Source: an uncultured Oscillospiraceae bacterium | GTDB taxonomy: Bacteria > Bacillota > Clostridia > Oscillospirales > Acutalibacteraceae | NCBI GenBank assembly: GCA_900539855.1 | Contig: UQDO01000033.1 | Coordinates: 1 to 26,922, forward strand | Reading direction: 5' to 3' | Length of the DNA stretch: 26,922 nucleotides | Part shown: positions 8,285 through 16,153 of the stretch, in pieces | How positions within the stretch are numbered: the first letter of the stretch is position 1 | Layout of the letters: every line of letters starts with the position of its first letter | Translations under genes and position numbers: made by a program | Notes under the pieces: generated by a model | What the model was told of the DNA's origin: nothing | Databases searched by the model: none | The model's input: only the letters and a program-made list of their open reading frames with translations

Positions 8285-8917
8285 ATGAAATTTCCGCTTG
8301 AAGAACTGTTCCCGTACACAGTTTCGGCGTTGTTTGTGCTGGCGGTGTTCTACGGCATTTATTTTACAAAGATGTATATACAGAAGCGGCACGGAATAAG
8401 GACACGGCAGATAGGGCGCAGAAAGGAAAAAGGGCTGCATACCGTGGAACTGCTGATGGGTATTGCCACCGCAGCAACCCCTGCGGTACAGTTGGCTTCG
8501 ATTGTTTCAGGGTGGAACTATGCGCCGCCTGGTGCAAGGTTTACCGGAGTTTTAATAGGGTTACTCGGTGATGTTGTTTTCCTTGTTTCGGTGATCTGCA
8601 TGAAGGACAGCTGGAGAGCAGGCATTCCCGACAGCGATAAGACAGAACTTGTCACGACCGGAATTTACAAATACAGCCGCAATCCAGCCTTTCTGGGGTT
8701 TGATCTTCAATATATGGGCGTCCTGCTTATGTACTGCAATCCGTTAACAGCTGCCTTTTCTGCCTTTTCAACGGTTATGCTTCATCTGCAGATATTGCAG
8801 GAGGAGAAGTATCTGACCGCTGAGTTCGGCGATCCGTACAGGCAATATAAGAAGCAGGTTTTCCGCTATCTCGGAAGGCGCCCGAAAGCCGTAATAGGGG
8901 AGACACCGATAGATTGA
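8285..8917 (+). CDS. Isoprenylcysteine carboxyl methyltransferase (ICMT)-family membrane protein
   Basis: A 210-residue integral membrane protein with hydrophobic segments near residues 12-30, 55-75, 80-105 and 135-165. The C-terminal ICMT/PEMT-like signature is clear: TGIYKYSRNPAFLGFDLQYM (about 125-144), then EEKYLTAEFGDPYRQYKKQV (about 169-188). In this superfamily the RNPxY/F and ExxL...GxxYxxY motifs form the S-adenosylmethionine pocket at the cytoplasmic face. Bacterial members methylate small or lipid substrates that are mostly unknown; no prenylated protein substrate is implied. AAAGGA lies 9 nt before ATG 8285. It follows the deaminase-like gene by 36 bp without a terminator, so one transcript is likely. 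Confidence 0.8.
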   Translation: MKFPLEELFPYTVSALFVLAVFYGIYFTKMYIQKRHGIRTRQIGRRKEKGLHTVELLMGIATAATPAVQLASIVSGWNYAPPGARFTGVLIGLLGDVVFLVSVICMKDSWRAGIPDSDKTELVTTGIYKYSRNPAFLGFDLQYMGVLLMYCNPLTAAFSAFSTVMLHLQILQEEKYLTAEFGDPYRQYKKQVFRYLGRRPKAVIGETPID

Positions 8918-9086
8918 CACCTGCGAAAACTGACAGGAAACGTGAAAACCGTGCGGTATAAAAGTATTTGATCGTTTTGACCGACAGGGAAAGATCGTCT
9001 TGGCTTTATAAAGTGCTTGCGGTTTGCATTTTATGTATTTCGCCGCGAATAAAGCCCTTACCGGTTAGCCTTTATTGATATATCGG

Positions 9087-9205
9087 TAAATTTTAGTTTA
9101 TCTGCGTAATGAAATATTGACAGACGTAGGGAACGACCTATATGTCGTTCCCTACAAAAATTCAATTAGCCATTTGTTTTTTGTACACCTATAAACTAAA
9201 ATTTA
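9087..9205. repeat. Small inverted-repeat element, copy 1 (MITE-like)
   Basis: A 119-bp non-coding unit inside the 395-bp gap 8918-9312. Its ends are perfect 15-bp inverted repeats (TAAATTTTAGTTTAT at 9087-9101; ATAAACTAAAATTTA at 9191-9205). Its centre is a 12-bp perfect hairpin, GTAGGGAACGAC / GTCGTTCCCTAC (9126-9137 and 9144-9155). A related unit occurs at 16997-17107 and a remnant at 24342-24356. No clear target duplication is visible and no transposase is encoded, so it would be a non-autonomous element. The rest of the gap holds only the terminator at 9222-9263. Confidence 0.75.
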
Positions 9206-9221
9206 ATTTTGCTGGCTCATA

Positions 9222-9263
9222 TAAAAATCACCCGGAGGAACACGGAAGGTTCCTCCGGGTGAT
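9222..9263 (-). terminator. Rho-independent terminator of pgk-tpiA-gpmI
   Basis: A 15-bp perfect stem (9227-9241 with 9249-9263, 7-nt loop, arms containing ACCCGGAGGAAC) is followed on the minus strand by a T-run (TTTTTAT). It lies 50 bp past the gpmI stop. The plus-strand side has only TTG after the stem, so it would be a weak terminator for the gene ending at 8917. Confidence 0.9.
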
Positions 9264-9312
9264 TTGTCATAACATTATTTTGCAGCTGTATGCAATTATC
9301 TTGCACTGAAGC

Positions 9313-10845
9313 TTAAAGAATAATGCTCTTTCCGGTCATTTCTGCCGGCTGCTCCATACCGAGTATTTTGAGAATGGTCGGCGAAATGTCGCACAGTCTG
9401 CCGCCTTCACGCAGTTTGCAGGGGTAGCCTACGACCGAGAAGGGAACAGGGTTTGTTGTATGTGCGGTAAACGGTGTGCCGTCTGTATCGATCATTCTGT
9501 CGGCATTTCCGTGATCTGCTGTGATAAGCACAGCACCGCCGGCTGCAACAGCAGCATCAACAACACGACCTACGCAGGTGTCAACGGTCTCGACCGCCTT
9601 CACCGCTGCATCAAACACGCCGGTGTGTCCGACCATGTCACAGTTGGCGAAGTTCAGTATGATAACATCATACTTTCCGCTCTCAATTGCCGCAACGACC
9701 TTGTCGCATACCGGAACTGCACTCATTTCGGGCTGCAGGTCATAGGTAGCAACGGCAGGGGACTTGACAAGTATTCTGTCCTCGCCCTTATATTCGACCT
9801 CTTTGCCGCCGTTAAAGAAGAAGGTGACATGAGCGTATTTTTCGGTCTCGGCAATTCTCAGCTGCGTCATGCCATGCTTTGAAAGGTACTCACCGAGTGT
9901 ATTTGTAAGCTCCTCGGGCTTGAATGCCACCTCAACATTCGGCATGGTGGCGTCGTACTGCGTCATGCAGACATAAAATACATTTTTTTTGCCGCCCCTG
10001 CGCTCAAATCCGGTGAAATCAGGATCTACGAAGGTTCTTGTTATCTCCCTTGCACGGTCGGGACGGAAATTGAAGAATATAATGCTGTCGCCGTCCGCAA
10101 TACCCTTGCCGCCTGCGATAACGGTCGGGATCACAAATTCGTCGGTAAGGTGCTTACCGTCTGCGTCAACGGTCTCGTAAGACTTTCTTACCGCCTCAAC
10201 GGCGTCATCAGCCATTATACCGTCGCCCAGCACGCAGGCATTGTATTCCTTCTCGATCCTGTCCCAACGGTTGTCACGGTCCATGCCGTAGTAGCGTCCG
10301 GCTACCGTAGATATTCTGCCGACACCGATCTCAGCCATTTTCTTCTGCAGTGCCTCGATATACGCAGCGCCGGAGGCAGGGGGAACATCGCGTCCGTCAA
10401 GCAGAGCATCTACATATACGTCGCTAAGACCGTTATCCTTAGCCAATTTAAGCAGCGCATAAAGATGCTCGATGTGGCTGTGAACGCCGCCGTCGGACAA
10501 AAGTCCCATAAGGTGCAGCGCTGATTTATTTTTCTTGCAGTTTTCTATAGCGTGAATAAACGCGGGATTTTTTGCAAATTCGCCGTCGGCAGCAGCCTTG
10601 GTTATACGGGTGAGCTCCTGATAAACAACTCTGCCGGCGCCGATGTTGGTATGACCAACCTCAGAGTTGCCCATCTGTCCGTCGGGCAGACCGACATCCA
10701 TGCCGGATGCGCCTATAAGTGTGGTCGGGCATTCCTTGAATATCTTATCAAGGCGCGGAGTCTTTGCGGCATATATTGCGTTTCCTTTGGTCTCGGGATT
10801 ATATCCGAAACCGTCCATTATCGTTAAAACAACAGGTCTTTTCAT
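9313..10845 (-). CDS. gpmI: 2,3-bisphosphoglycerate-independent phosphoglycerate mutase
   Basis: A cytosolic glycolytic enzyme that interconverts 3- and 2-phosphoglycerate with a manganese-dependent phosphoserine mechanism. From ATG 10845 the protein has 510 residues, the family's usual length. It belongs to the alkaline-phosphatase superfamily: metal-binding D11 in IMDGFG, the phosphorylated serine S61 in DGQMGNSEVGH, the DALLDGRDVPP block, and C-terminal ITADHGNAD and TAHTTNPVPF. Upstream TTG and GTG codons (10857, 10854) are in frame, but ATG 10845 gives the family-typical short N-terminus and has GGTGA about 6-9 nt upstream. It is the last gene of the pgk-tpiA-gpmI operon, 14 bp after tpiA, and ends before a strong terminator. 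Confidence 0.97.
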   Translation of the reverse strand: MKRPVVLTIMDGFGYNPETKGNAIYAAKTPRLDKIFKECPTTLIGASGMDVGLPDGQMGNSEVGHTNIGAGRVVYQELTRITKAAADGEFAKNPAFIHAIENCKKNKSALHLMGLLSDGGVHSHIEHLYALLKLAKDNGLSDVYVDALLDGRDVPPASGAAYIEALQKKMAEIGVGRISTVAGRYYGMDRDNRWDRIEKEYNACVLGDGIMADDAVEAVRKSYETVDADGKHLTDEFVIPTVIAGGKGIADGDSIIFFNFRPDRAREITRTFVDPDFTGFERRGGKKNVFYVCMTQYDATMPNVEVAFKPEELTNTLGEYLSKHGMTQLRIAETEKYAHVTFFFNGGKEVEYKGEDRILVKSPAVATYDLQPEMSAVPVCDKVVAAIESGKYDVIILNFANCDMVGHTGVFDAAVKAVETVDTCVGRVVDAAVAAGGAVLITADHGNADRMIDTDGTPFTAHTTNPVPFSVVGYPCKLREGGRLCDISPTILKILGMEQPAEMTGKSIIL

Positions 10846-10859
10846 ATTCTTCACCAAAC

Positions 10860-11627
10860 TTATTTGCTTGCCGCTGCGACTATTGCTGCAAAGTCGGGAG
10901 CCTTGAGCGATGCGCCGCCGATAAGACCGCCGTCAACATTGACCTTTGCCACAAGTTCATCGGCATTCTTTGCATTCATGGAACCGCCGTACTGTATGGT
11001 AACGGTCTCGGCAACATCCTTGCCGTAGACCTCGGCAATGGCGGCACGGACATAACCGTTGCCCTCGTCAGCCTGATCAGCTGTAGCGGTAACACCGGTG
11101 CCGATAGCCCAGACCGGCTCGTATGCTATTATGACATTCTTAAGCTGCTCTGCAGTAACGTTTGTAAGAGCCATTTTTGTCTGGAATTTGAGCAGTGTCT
11201 CGGTGTAGCCAAGCTCTCTCTGCTCCAAAGTCTCGCCGACGCAGACTATAGCGGTAAGACCGGCGTTCAAAGCAGCAAGTGTGCGGAGATTAACGGTCTG
11301 ATCGGTCTCGCCAAAGTACTGCCTGCGCTCGCTGTGACCGATAACAACATATTTGACGCCGCTTTCGACAAGCATATTTGCCGAAACCTCACCTGTGTAA
11401 GCGCCCGACTCCTTGAAGTGAACATTTTCCGCGCCTATCTCGATATTTGACCCTTTGGCTGCCTCAACTGCGGCAGGAATGTCAATGAAAGGTACGCAAA
11501 GGACGACCTTGCAGCCTGCGTCCTTTACGAGCGGCTTCATTTCACCTATGAGCGCTGTCGTTTCCGACGGTGTTTTGTTCATTTTCCAGTTGCCGGCTAT
11601 AACAGCCTTACGAAGAGCTTTATTCAT
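10860..11627 (-). CDS. tpiA: Triosephosphate isomerase
   Basis: A TIM-barrel dimer that interconverts dihydroxyacetone phosphate and glyceraldehyde 3-phosphate in glycolysis. All catalytic residues are visible: K15 in GNWKMN, H98 in VIGHSERR, E170 in AYEPVWAIGTG, and the phosphate-binding GLIGGASLK near the C-terminus. The length (255 residues) is normal. GGAGG lies about 8 nt before ATG 11627. It sits between pgk (75 bp upstream, with a hairpin in the gap) and gpmI (14 bp downstream), in a co-transcribed lower-glycolysis cluster. Confidence 0.98.
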   Translation of the reverse strand: MNKALRKAVIAGNWKMNKTPSETTALIGEMKPLVKDAGCKVVLCVPFIDIPAAVEAAKGSNIEIGAENVHFKESGAYTGEVSANMLVESGVKYVVIGHSERRQYFGETDQTVNLRTLAALNAGLTAIVCVGETLEQRELGYTETLLKFQTKMALTNVTAEQLKNVIIAYEPVWAIGTGVTATADQADEGNGYVRAAIAEVYGKDVAETVTIQYGGSMNAKNADELVAKVNVDGGLIGGASLKAPDFAAIVAAASK

Positions 11628-11655
11628 GAGTTTTTCCTCCAGAATTACAAATTTT

Positions 11656-11689
11656 CTGCGGCACAGAAGGCATACCCACCGTGCCGCAG
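11656..11689 (-). other. Intercistronic hairpin between pgk and tpiA
   Basis: A 9-bp perfect inverted repeat (CTGCGGCAC at 11656-11664; GTGCCGCAG at 11681-11689) with a 16-nt loop fills most of the 75-bp gap. On the minus strand it is followed by AAAATTTG, not a proper U-run, so it is more likely an RNA-processing or stability element, or a partial attenuator, than a terminator. Confidence 0.5.
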
Positions 11690-11702
11690 TTGTTGTTAAT
11701 AT

Positions 11703-12914
11703 TTATTTGTCGTTTACCGCGGCAATTCCCGGAAGCTCTTTGCCCTCAAGGAATTCAAGCGAAGCGCCGCCGCCGGTAGAGATGTGGCTCATCTTGCTGC
11801 CAAAGCCAAGTGTGTTGACGGCAGCAGCCGAGTCGCCGCCGCCGATGATGGTAGTAGCATCGGTCTCGGCAAGGCTCTTTGCAACGGCTATTGTGCCCTT
11901 TGCAAGGGTCGGGTTTTCAAAAACGCCCATAGGTCCGTTCCAGACAACGGTCTTTGCGGTCTTTACAGCCTCTGCAAACATTTCCGCAGTCTTGGGCCCT
12001 ATATCAAGTCCCATATAGTCATCCGGAATCTTATCCGCGTCAACTACGATAACATCAACCGGTCCGTCGATAGGATCGGGGAAGACCTTGCCGACTGTGC
12101 AATCTATCGGGAGAAGCAGCTTAACACCCTTTTCATCCGCCTTCTTCATCATATCCTTGCAGTAATCGATCTTTTCCTTGTCAAGAAGCGACGTGCCTAC
12201 GCCGTAGCCCTTGGCTGCAAGGAAGGTGTATGCCATACCGCCGCCGATGATAAGAGTATCGGCTTTGGTAAGAAGGTTTTCGATAACAGGCAGCTTGTCT
12301 GCAACCTTTGCGCCGCCGAGTATAGTGACAAACGGACGCTCAGGATTCTCAACTGCACCGCCGAGGAACTTGAGCTCCTTCTGCATGAGGTATCCGACTG
12401 CGGATTCCTTGACATAATCGGTAACACCGACGGTAGAGCAGTGGGCTCTGTGGGCGGCACCGAAAGCATCGTTTACATATACGTCGCAGAGTGACGCAAG
12501 CTCTTTGCTGAACTGCTCGCCGTTCTTGGTCTCCTCAGCGCGGTATCTTGTGTTCTGGAGAAGAACGACATCTCCGTCCTTCATGGCTGCGACAGCCTTT
12601 TTCGCGTTCTCGCCGACAACATTGTCGTCAGCCGCGAATACAACCTCTTTGCCGAGATGCTCTGACAGCCTCTTGGCAACGGGAGCAAGGCTAAGCTCAG
12701 GCTTGGGCTCGCCCTTCGGCTTGCCGAGATGTGAGCAAAGAATGACCTTGCCGCCATCTGCTATGAGCTTTTTGATGGTGGGCAGAGCCGCAACGATACG
12801 GTTCTCATCTGTGATTTCGCCGTTCTTGAGCGGAACGTTGAAATCGCAGCGGACAAGAACGCGCTTGCCTTTTACGTTAAGGTCATCAACCGTCTTTTTG
12901 TTTAATACTGACAT
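11703..12914 (-). CDS. pgk: Phosphoglycerate kinase
   Basis: Transfers the acyl phosphate of 1,3-bisphosphoglycerate to ADP, the first ATP-forming step of glycolysis; cytosolic monomer. The 403-residue length is typical. Recognisable are the N-terminal RVLVRCDFNVPL substrate signature (about residues 18-29), LCSHLGKPKG near 60, the central ILGGAKVADK hinge region, VVWNGPMGVFE near 330, and the C-terminal nucleotide loop IIGGGDSAAAV and STGGGASLEFLEG. AAAGGATG precedes ATG 12914. It is the first gene of the pgk-tpiA-gpmI unit; the glyceraldehyde-3-phosphate dehydrogenase gene often found next to pgk is absent here. Confidence 0.98.
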   Translation of the reverse strand: MSVLNKKTVDDLNVKGKRVLVRCDFNVPLKNGEITDENRIVAALPTIKKLIADGGKVILCSHLGKPKGEPKPELSLAPVAKRLSEHLGKEVVFAADDNVVGENAKKAVAAMKDGDVVLLQNTRYRAEETKNGEQFSKELASLCDVYVNDAFGAAHRAHCSTVGVTDYVKESAVGYLMQKELKFLGGAVENPERPFVTILGGAKVADKLPVIENLLTKADTLIIGGGMAYTFLAAKGYGVGTSLLDKEKIDYCKDMMKKADEKGVKLLLPIDCTVGKVFPDPIDGPVDVIVVDADKIPDDYMGLDIGPKTAEMFAEAVKTAKTVVWNGPMGVFENPTLAKGTIAVAKSLAETDATTIIGGGDSAAAVNTLGFGSKMSHISTGGGASLEFLEGKELPGIAAVNDK

Positions 12915-12957
12915 TGTGATACATCCTTTCAGAATGAATTATCAAATCAACAACTAC

Positions 12958-12986
12958 ATTTTATCCTACTTTGCATCATTTTTCAA
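12958..12986 (-). promoter_or_regulatory. Sigma-A-type promoter of the glycolytic operon
   Basis: Minus-strand TTGAAA (12981-12986), 17-nt spacer, TAAAAT (12958-12963), about 44 bases before the pgk start. Just upstream, at 13004-13019, is a perfect AT-rich palindrome TGATAAA-TT-TTTATCA, which could be a regulator site or the end of the trmL transcript; no regulator can be named. Confidence 0.65.
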
Positions 12987-13042
12987 GATGTTTAACACGA
13001 AATTGATAAATTTTTATCATATTTATTATAAGTGTCGCACGG

Positions 13043-13543
13043 TCAGTCGTCCCAGCGGTATTTATGCAGCTGACCTTTGTTCTGCAGCTTTGGAAAATCC
13101 CACTGCCGCAGCACCTCATATACCGCGACCGCTACTGTGTTTGAAAGATTGAGGCTGCGCGCCTCTCCGCGCATCGGAAGCCTTACCGCTTCATCCGGGT
13201 GCTTCAGCAGCAGCTCTTCGGGCAGACCGGCTGTTTCCTTGCCGAAGAAGAGAAAGCAGTCGTCCGGATAGCTGACATCCGAATATGTGGTTCTGCCCTT
13301 GGTGGTAAAGAAATAATAGCTGCCCTCGTTTTTCAAAAAGAAGTCGTCAAGGTTTTCGTAGTATGTAATGTCGAGCAGGTACCAGTAGTCAAGCCCGGCA
13401 CGCTTTAATTTTTTATCGTCAACGGTAAATCCCATCGGCTTTATTATATGTAGCCTTGCTCCTGTTGCGGCGCAGGTACGCGCTATGTTTCCGGCATTCT
13501 GCGGTATTTCCGGTTCGACAAGTACGATGTTGACGGTTGGCAT
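13043..13543 (-). CDS. trmL: tRNA (cytidine/uridine-34 2'-O)-methyltransferase
   Basis: A SPOUT-class (trefoil-knot) methyltransferase that 2'-O-methylates the wobble base of tRNA-Leu isoacceptors using S-adenosylmethionine. Family motifs are present over its normal 166-residue length: NIVLVEPEIPQNAGNIART (5-23, motif 1), LFFGKETAGLPEELL (about 100) and RSLNLSNTVAVAVYEVLRQ (about 130-148), which build the knot and cofactor pocket. AGAGGAG precedes ATG 13543. It is transcribed towards pgk, with 128 bp between the two genes and a separate pgk promoter, so it is probably its own unit. Confidence 0.93.
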   Translation of the reverse strand: MPTVNIVLVEPEIPQNAGNIARTCAATGARLHIIKPMGFTVDDKKLKRAGLDYWYLLDITYYENLDDFFLKNEGSYYFFTTKGRTTYSDVSYPDDCFLFFGKETAGLPEELLLKHPDEAVRLPMRGEARSLNLSNTVAVAVYEVLRQWDFPKLQNKGQLHKYRWDD

Positions 13544-13570
13544 AAAATATCTCCTCTGTAGCAGTTATTC

Positions 13571-13599
13571 TTGACAAATGTTGTATATCGGTTTAATAT
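13571..13599 (+). promoter_or_regulatory. Sigma-A-type promoter of the membrane protein/EAL unit
   Basis: TTGACA (13571-13576), 17-nt spacer, TAATAT (13594-13599). It points at the gene starting at 13716 and overlaps the upstream part of that reading frame, which argues that the ATG at 13578 is not used. Confidence 0.65.
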
Positions 13600-13715
13600 T
13601 ATCATATCATAAGAGTGGATTTGCAGCCTTGAGTCAGGAACAAACCCTGCTTTTTGTCATCAGAGGTTATTATACCATTACTTGCGGGGTATTCAATACC
13701 TGTTTGGAGAAAATA

Positions 13716-14384
13716 ATGAAACGTAACGAAAATGTGCTTGCACTTGCGAAGCGGAAAATGCGTGTCGGATCCTTTGCACCGGGCGGTGTGGGATATAAGA
13801 CGGTCAAAATAATTTTCATTGTCGCATCGGTATGCTCGGTGCTTATGTATATGACCGTTGCTATAGGAAATTTGGTTCTTATGTCAGAATATTCGGAGCG
13901 TTCGACGTCGTCAATGGTCGCCGCTTATAACGAGCAGCGCATGTATCTTATTACAGTCGTGCTTCTATTACTTGGCGTCATTGCCGGATGTGTGCTCGCA
14001 AAGTTCAGATGCTCTGTTGCTGTCGCCGTTTTGGGCGCGGTTTTAGCAGTAGTATCATTCAGTGTGTTTTACGGTGTAAGTGCCAAAAACGATGTTATTA
14101 ACGGCGGCATGACTAATTTCTGGCTGCTTTTCGGTGTTCCGTCACTGCTGCTGGCTGCGGCGTCGGTGGCGCTCGGCGTGCTGATTTTTATTGACAAGCG
14201 CCGTGTTTTCGGAGAGTATGACCGCATGACGGCTGAACTTTATAAAGTGTCGACCGACGGCGGAAGCAAAAAATTATCTGATGAGGAATTTGAAAAAATA
14301 ATGGACGGATACGGCGGCGGTGAGCTTTTTAGAAGCGATATTCCTCTAAAACGTTCCCAGAGGCTCAGACGCGATAAAAAATAA
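13716..14384 (+). CDS. Four-helix membrane protein of unknown function
   Basis: Not recognised. The start is ATG 13716, with GGAG about 7 nt upstream; an in-frame ATG at 13578 falls within the promoter and is rejected. The 222-residue protein has four hydrophobic segments at about 30-56, 76-95, 100-120 and 135-160. A basic N-terminus (KRNENVLALAKRKMR) and a long charged C-terminal tail (160-222) ending in KRSQRLRRDKK suggest both ends face the cytoplasm. No catalytic motif is visible. It lies 42 bp before the EAL-domain gene and shares its promoter, so it may act with that signalling protein; this is only positional inference. Confidence 0.75.
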   Translation: MKRNENVLALAKRKMRVGSFAPGGVGYKTVKIIFIVASVCSVLMYMTVAIGNLVLMSEYSERSTSSMVAAYNEQRMYLITVVLLLLGVIAGCVLAKFRCSVAVAVLGAVLAVVSFSVFYGVSAKNDVINGGMTNFWLLFGVPSLLLAAASVALGVLIFIDKRRVFGEYDRMTAELYKVSTDGGSKKLSDEEFEKIMDGYGGGELFRSDIPLKRSQRLRRDKK

Positions 14385-14426
14385 ACTGTATCTGCACTTT
14401 TATTTTTAATTCGGTGGGGTGGCTTT

Positions 14427-16133
14427 ATGCCGGACAATCTGATCGGTTTTTCAGGTCTCATGCTTGAAGACGATATTATAAAAAAACTGATAAGCGACCA
14501 TTTTGACGGCGTAATGCTGCTTGAATGTGCCACCGGAAAAATAGTTTATATAAACGACTGGATGGGCGGCTCGCTGCAGCGCCTTGTCGATCCCGGCGGT
14601 ACGCCGCATGATGCCGTGGTTGAAAAGCTGATCGAAAAAATGGTGCCGCGTGACAGCCGTCGGGCGTTGAAAAAAGAGCTGTGCCTTGCGGCTGTTATTG
14701 ATAATCTTAATCGTAAAGACACTTATAATGTCGATTTCCATACCTATCAAACCGTTGCCGGCAATGATGATTACAAAAGAATATCTTTTGAATATCTTGA
14801 CAAAGATAAAAAGTACATTCTTCTTTCGTGTGAGAATATTTCGAGCATACTTATCAGTGATATTGATCCGCTTACAGGTCTTTACAATTCGTCGGGGTTT
14901 CATAAGCATGTGAAGGAGTGGATAGAAAACCACCCGGGTAAAAAATATCGCATACAGCGGTATGATGTAGACCGGTTCAAGGATGTAAACGGCTTGTACG
15001 GCTATGGGGTCGGAAACTGCCTGCTCAAGCATATGGGTGAACATATGAGGCAGCTTGATTCGCCCGAAACATTTTCGGCTCATCTTAATGCCGATCATTT
15101 TGTGCGCTTCTGTTCCGAGGATGCTCTTTCGGTTAACGATTATTTTGACGCATTCAACAAATGCTTCAAAGAATATGATCTTAAAATTCCGATTACCATG
15201 CATATGGGTGTTTACGATCTTTGCGAGCCGGATTGCGATTCGTTTACAATGAGCTATAAAGCGCTTTTGGCGCTGCAGTCCATAAAGGGAAATTTCAGCA
15301 AAAAGATCGCCTATTATGAAAAGGGTATGATGCAGCTTGAATATGAGCGGCAGGAGCTTTTAAAGGATGTGGAGCGTGCATTAGAGAACGATGAGTTCGA
15401 GGTCTGGTTTCAGCCACAGGTCGATTATGCAAGAAAGCAGTTGATAGGTGCCGAAGCTCTGGTGCGCTGGCGGCACCCGGGAAAGGGTCTTCTTAATCCC
15501 AAAGCGTTTATTCCGCTTCTTGAGTGCAGTGATTATATAGGCGCAGTCGATGAGTATATAATTGATAAAACCTGCGGTTTTGTCCGCAGGTGGATGGATA
15601 AAGAACCGGGTAAAAGCATAATCGCGTCGGTCAATCTTTCAAGGAATGATATACTGAAAAGCGGTATTTGCGATACAATGAAAAACATTGTTAAAAGAAA
15701 CGGTCTGCCGCCGAGATGTATCCGCGTTGAGGTCACCGAGTCGTCATACATGGAAAATTCCGAGAGACTGATATCTACCATAAAAGAGTTCAAAGAGGCG
15801 GGATTTATAATTGAAATGGACGATTTCGGATCGGGCTATTCCTCGCTTAATACGCTCAAGGATATAGATATTGACGTGTTAAAGCTTGATATGCGCTTTT
15901 TGTCGGGTACAGAAAACAGTGAAAAAAGCAAAATAATCATATCTGCTGTCATCAATATGGCATCAGCTCTGGGACTTCCGGTGATAGCGGAGGGGGTTGA
16001 AACAAGGGAGCAGGCGGACATGCTGCTTTCCTTCGGCTGCAAATATATGCAAGGGTATTATTTCAGCCGGCCGGTACCTGCCGCGGAATATGAAAAAATG
16101 CTTCATGACACAGACTGGATAAAGCAGCTTTAA
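14427..16133 (+). CDS. Cyclic-di-GMP phosphodiesterase with degenerate GGDEF and intact EAL domain
   Basis: A 568-residue soluble signalling protein. Residues about 15-140 look PAS-like (FDGVMLLECATGKIVYIND). A GGDEF-type domain (about 145-305, starting DPLTGLYN) has lost its active site: the GGDEF position reads NADHF (221-225), so it should not make c-di-GMP and may act as a sensor. The EAL domain (about 315-560) keeps every residue expected for hydrolysing c-di-GMP to pGpG: E343-A-L, N403, E435, D465-D466 in DDFGSGYSS, K486, E522 in AEGVE and Q542. There are no membrane segments, so it is cytosolic unless it docks on the four-helix membrane protein encoded 42 bp upstream. A purine-rich GGTGGGGTGG precedes ATG 14427 as a weak ribosome site. 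Confidence 0.92.
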   Translation: MPDNLIGFSGLMLEDDIIKKLISDHFDGVMLLECATGKIVYINDWMGGSLQRLVDPGGTPHDAVVEKLIEKMVPRDSRRALKKELCLAAVIDNLNRKDTYNVDFHTYQTVAGNDDYKRISFEYLDKDKKYILLSCENISSILISDIDPLTGLYNSSGFHKHVKEWIENHPGKKYRIQRYDVDRFKDVNGLYGYGVGNCLLKHMGEHMRQLDSPETFSAHLNADHFVRFCSEDALSVNDYFDAFNKCFKEYDLKIPITMHMGVYDLCEPDCDSFTMSYKALLALQSIKGNFSKKIAYYEKGMMQLEYERQELLKDVERALENDEFEVWFQPQVDYARKQLIGAEALVRWRHPGKGLLNPKAFIPLLECSDYIGAVDEYIIDKTCGFVRRWMDKEPGKSIIASVNLSRNDILKSGICDTMKNIVKRNGLPPRCIRVEVTESSYMENSERLISTIKEFKEAGFIIEMDDFGSGYSSLNTLKDIDIDVLKLDMRFLSGTENSEKSKIIISAVINMASALGLPVIAEGVETREQADMLLSFGCKYMQGYYFSRPVPAAEYEKMLHDTDWIKQL

Positions 16134-16153
16134 GGTTTAAACTTAATAATTTT

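Noticed and set aside
11784..12494. 236-codon plus-strand reading frame
   Set aside because: Lies fully antisense to pgk, which has all family motifs; composition mirrors the pgk codons and there is no ribosome site.
13004..13019. Palindrome TGATAAA-TT-TTTATCA as a trmL terminator
   Set aside because: The stem is purely AT-rich and weak; it could equally be an operator or chance, so it is only mentioned with the pgk promoter.
13578..13715. Longer N-terminus for the membrane protein from ATG 13578
   Set aside because: The extra codons overlap the -35/-10 promoter (13571-13599) and the ATG has no ribosome site; ATG 13716 does.
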